In this document: one piece after another, positions 5,938-6,676 of the stretch | How the letters are laid out: each line of letters starts with the position of its first letter | Numbering within the stretch: the stretch's first letter is position 1 | From: Acidimicrobiaceae bacterium | GTDB lineage: Bacteria; Actinomycetota; Acidimicrobiia; Acidimicrobiales; UBA10347 | NCBI GenBank assembly: GCA_003485885.1 | Contig: DNHM01000512.1 | Coordinates: 1 to 6,676, forward strand | Length of the DNA stretch: 6,676 bases | Reading direction: 5' to 3' | Position numbers and translations under genes: made by a program | Notes under the pieces: model-generated | The model's database searches: none | Seen by the model: only the letters and a program-made list of their open reading frames with translations | Told to the model about the DNA's origin: nothing

Positions 5938-6363
5938 AGGGGTCCCGCTCCATGATCGCCATTGGGTGGGCGAGATAGCGATCACGGCACCGGTGGGACG
6001 CATCGTTCGGTACTGCTCGTAGTTCGCGACGAGCGCATCGAGCGCCGCCTCGTAGGCATCGCCAGCGTGGATGATCTCAGCGACGCCGTCGAGCCGGACC
6101 CACCACAGGTGTGACCAGTCGTCGTCGTAGTGGTCGACGACGAGTGACACCCTTGGGTTCGCTGCAATGTTGTCGAGGCGTCGCAGAGCCGCGGTCGACT
6201 TTGGCTTGCCATCTACCGCAGACACGACTGTGCCATTGTCGAGCACAGCGAAACAGCAGGGCACGACATGGGCCGCCCCGTCGGTGGTCACCGTCGCAAG
6301 GCGAGCAACACGAGCATCAGTGAATCGTGCTTGAGCGGCCTGGGCGTCTATGAGCTCATCCAG
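5929..6363 (-). CDS. PPOX-fold, probable F420-dependent oxidoreductase (TIGR03668-like)
   Basis: This small split-barrel flavin/deazaflavin-binding protein is of the type annotated as PPOX-class probable F420-dependent enzyme in actinobacteria; the reaction and substrate are unknown. Recognisable segments are VVPCCFAV, AVDGKPKST, LRRLDNIAANPRVSLVVDHYD and the family-typical DWSHLWWVRLDG. The first usual start, GTG at 6291, gives 120 aa but omits the conserved opening strand RFTDARVARLATV, which is encoded in frame at about 6289-6327. Upstream of that GTG the frame holds no ATG, GTG or TTG before a stop at 6460-6462. The only near-standard start is CTG at 6361-6363, giving 145 aa, close to the family's length, and overlapping the crotonase gene by 16 nt. 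I chose this extended form because of the conserved N-terminus. No strong Shine-Dalgarno is visible for either start. Alternatives are a rare ATA start at 6351, a frameshift in the source sequence, or a truncated protein. It probably shares an operon with the upstream crotonase. Confidence 0.75.
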   Translation of the reverse strand: MDELIDAQAAQARFTDARVARLATVTTDGAAHVVPCCFAVLDNGTVVSAVDGKPKSTAALRRLDNIAANPRVSLVVDHYDDDWSHLWWVRLDGVAEIIHAGDAYEAALDALVANYEQYRTMRPTGAVIAISPTQWRSWSGTPDL

Positions 6364-6676
6364 TCGAAGCTGGTGCCGTCGCCCAGCGGAGGGAAGCCGA
6401 CCTGGCGCTTCTCCAGGAAGCTGGCGATGCCTTCGCCAACGTCGGAGCCGGCGAGTGATTCACGCATGAGTCCCTCGGCATGGTTCGTGGCATCGTTGGC
6501 CGACATGGCCGGTTCCTGGTTGACCTGGTGTTTGATCGTGGCCATCGACGCTGGGGACACATTGGCCGCAAGGTCGCTCGCGTAGGCCATGACGTGGGGC
6601 ATGAGGTCTTCGGGTTCGAACGCCGCCGAGATGATGCCGAGTGCGGCTGCTTCGTCACCTTGCACCACCCGTGCCG
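6348..6676 (-). CDS. Enoyl-CoA hydratase/isomerase family protein, C-terminal part
   Basis: The gene runs off the window edge, so only the last 109 or so residues are present, without the oxyanion-hole and active-site half. The visible part fits the crotonase C-terminus: a segment like VVQGDEAAALGIISAAFEP (the region after the active site in which the moved-in base lies), helices of the trimerisation domain around SPASMATIKHQVNQ, and the typical closing segment ASFLEKRQVGF. Family members hydrate, isomerise or cleave CoA thioesters in fatty-acid or related catabolism; the substrate is not readable here. The TAG stop at 6348-6350 lies inside the probable start region of the PPOX gene, so the two are likely co-transcribed. 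The GTG near 6668 is an internal valine codon and not a start, since the frame continues to the edge. Confidence 0.85.
   Translation of the reverse strand, partial: ARVVQGDEAAALGIISAAFEPEDLMPHVMAYASDLAANVSPASMATIKHQVNQEPAMSANDATNHAEGLMRESLAGSDVGEGIASFLEKRQVGFPPLGDGTSFDWMSS

Noticed and set aside
1..6676. Search for CRISPR repeats, tRNA genes, insertion-sequence ends, toxin-antitoxin pairs or phage genes
   Set aside because: No direct repeat series, cloverleaf, transposase or phage-like protein was visible; the window is filled by six housekeeping or metabolic genes.

Overview
This window is ordinary-looking chromosomal DNA from a moderately GC-rich bacterium, most likely an actinobacterium. 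Three things point there: a PPOX-fold protein of the presumed F420-dependent type, a PcrA/UvrD1 helicase with a C-terminal Tudor-like domain, and GTG starts with weak Shine-Dalgarno sequences. A lineage such as Acidimicrobiia is possible, but the sequence alone does not prove it. The window is densely coding: six genes are visible, with no tRNA, rRNA, CRISPR array or mobile element.

Layout. Bases 1-49 are a short edge stretch that cannot be assigned. Bases 50-3548 (+) hold a tight three-gene run: a dienelactone-hydrolase-family protein, the repair helicase PcrA, and a small nucleoside 2-deoxyribosyltransferase-family protein. The first two overlap by 4 nt (ATGA), and the second and third share one base. 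Convergent to this run is class II fructose-bisphosphate aldolase (3617-4687, -). Divergent from the aldolase, with only 11-20 nt between start codons, is a group II PLP-dependent decarboxylase (4699-5886, +). Convergent to the decarboxylase are a small PPOX-fold protein (5929 to about 6363, -) and, upstream of it on the same strand, the C-terminal part of an enoyl-CoA hydratase (6348 to the window edge).

How the genes fit together. The helicase run plausibly links DNA repair with deoxynucleoside salvage or clean-up through co-translation, but that functional link is inferred from gene order only. The aldolase is a glycolysis/gluconeogenesis housekeeping enzyme. The decarboxylase, the PPOX protein and the crotonase have no substrate that can be read from the sequence. 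Both convergent junctions contain nested inverted repeats that could end transcription from both sides.

I found no convincing new system. The points most worth a second look are start-site puzzles: the PPOX gene's conserved N-terminus has no ATG, GTG or TTG; the fba/decarboxylase divergent junction is too small for ordinary promoters and leaders; and the decarboxylase lacks the usual N-terminal segment.
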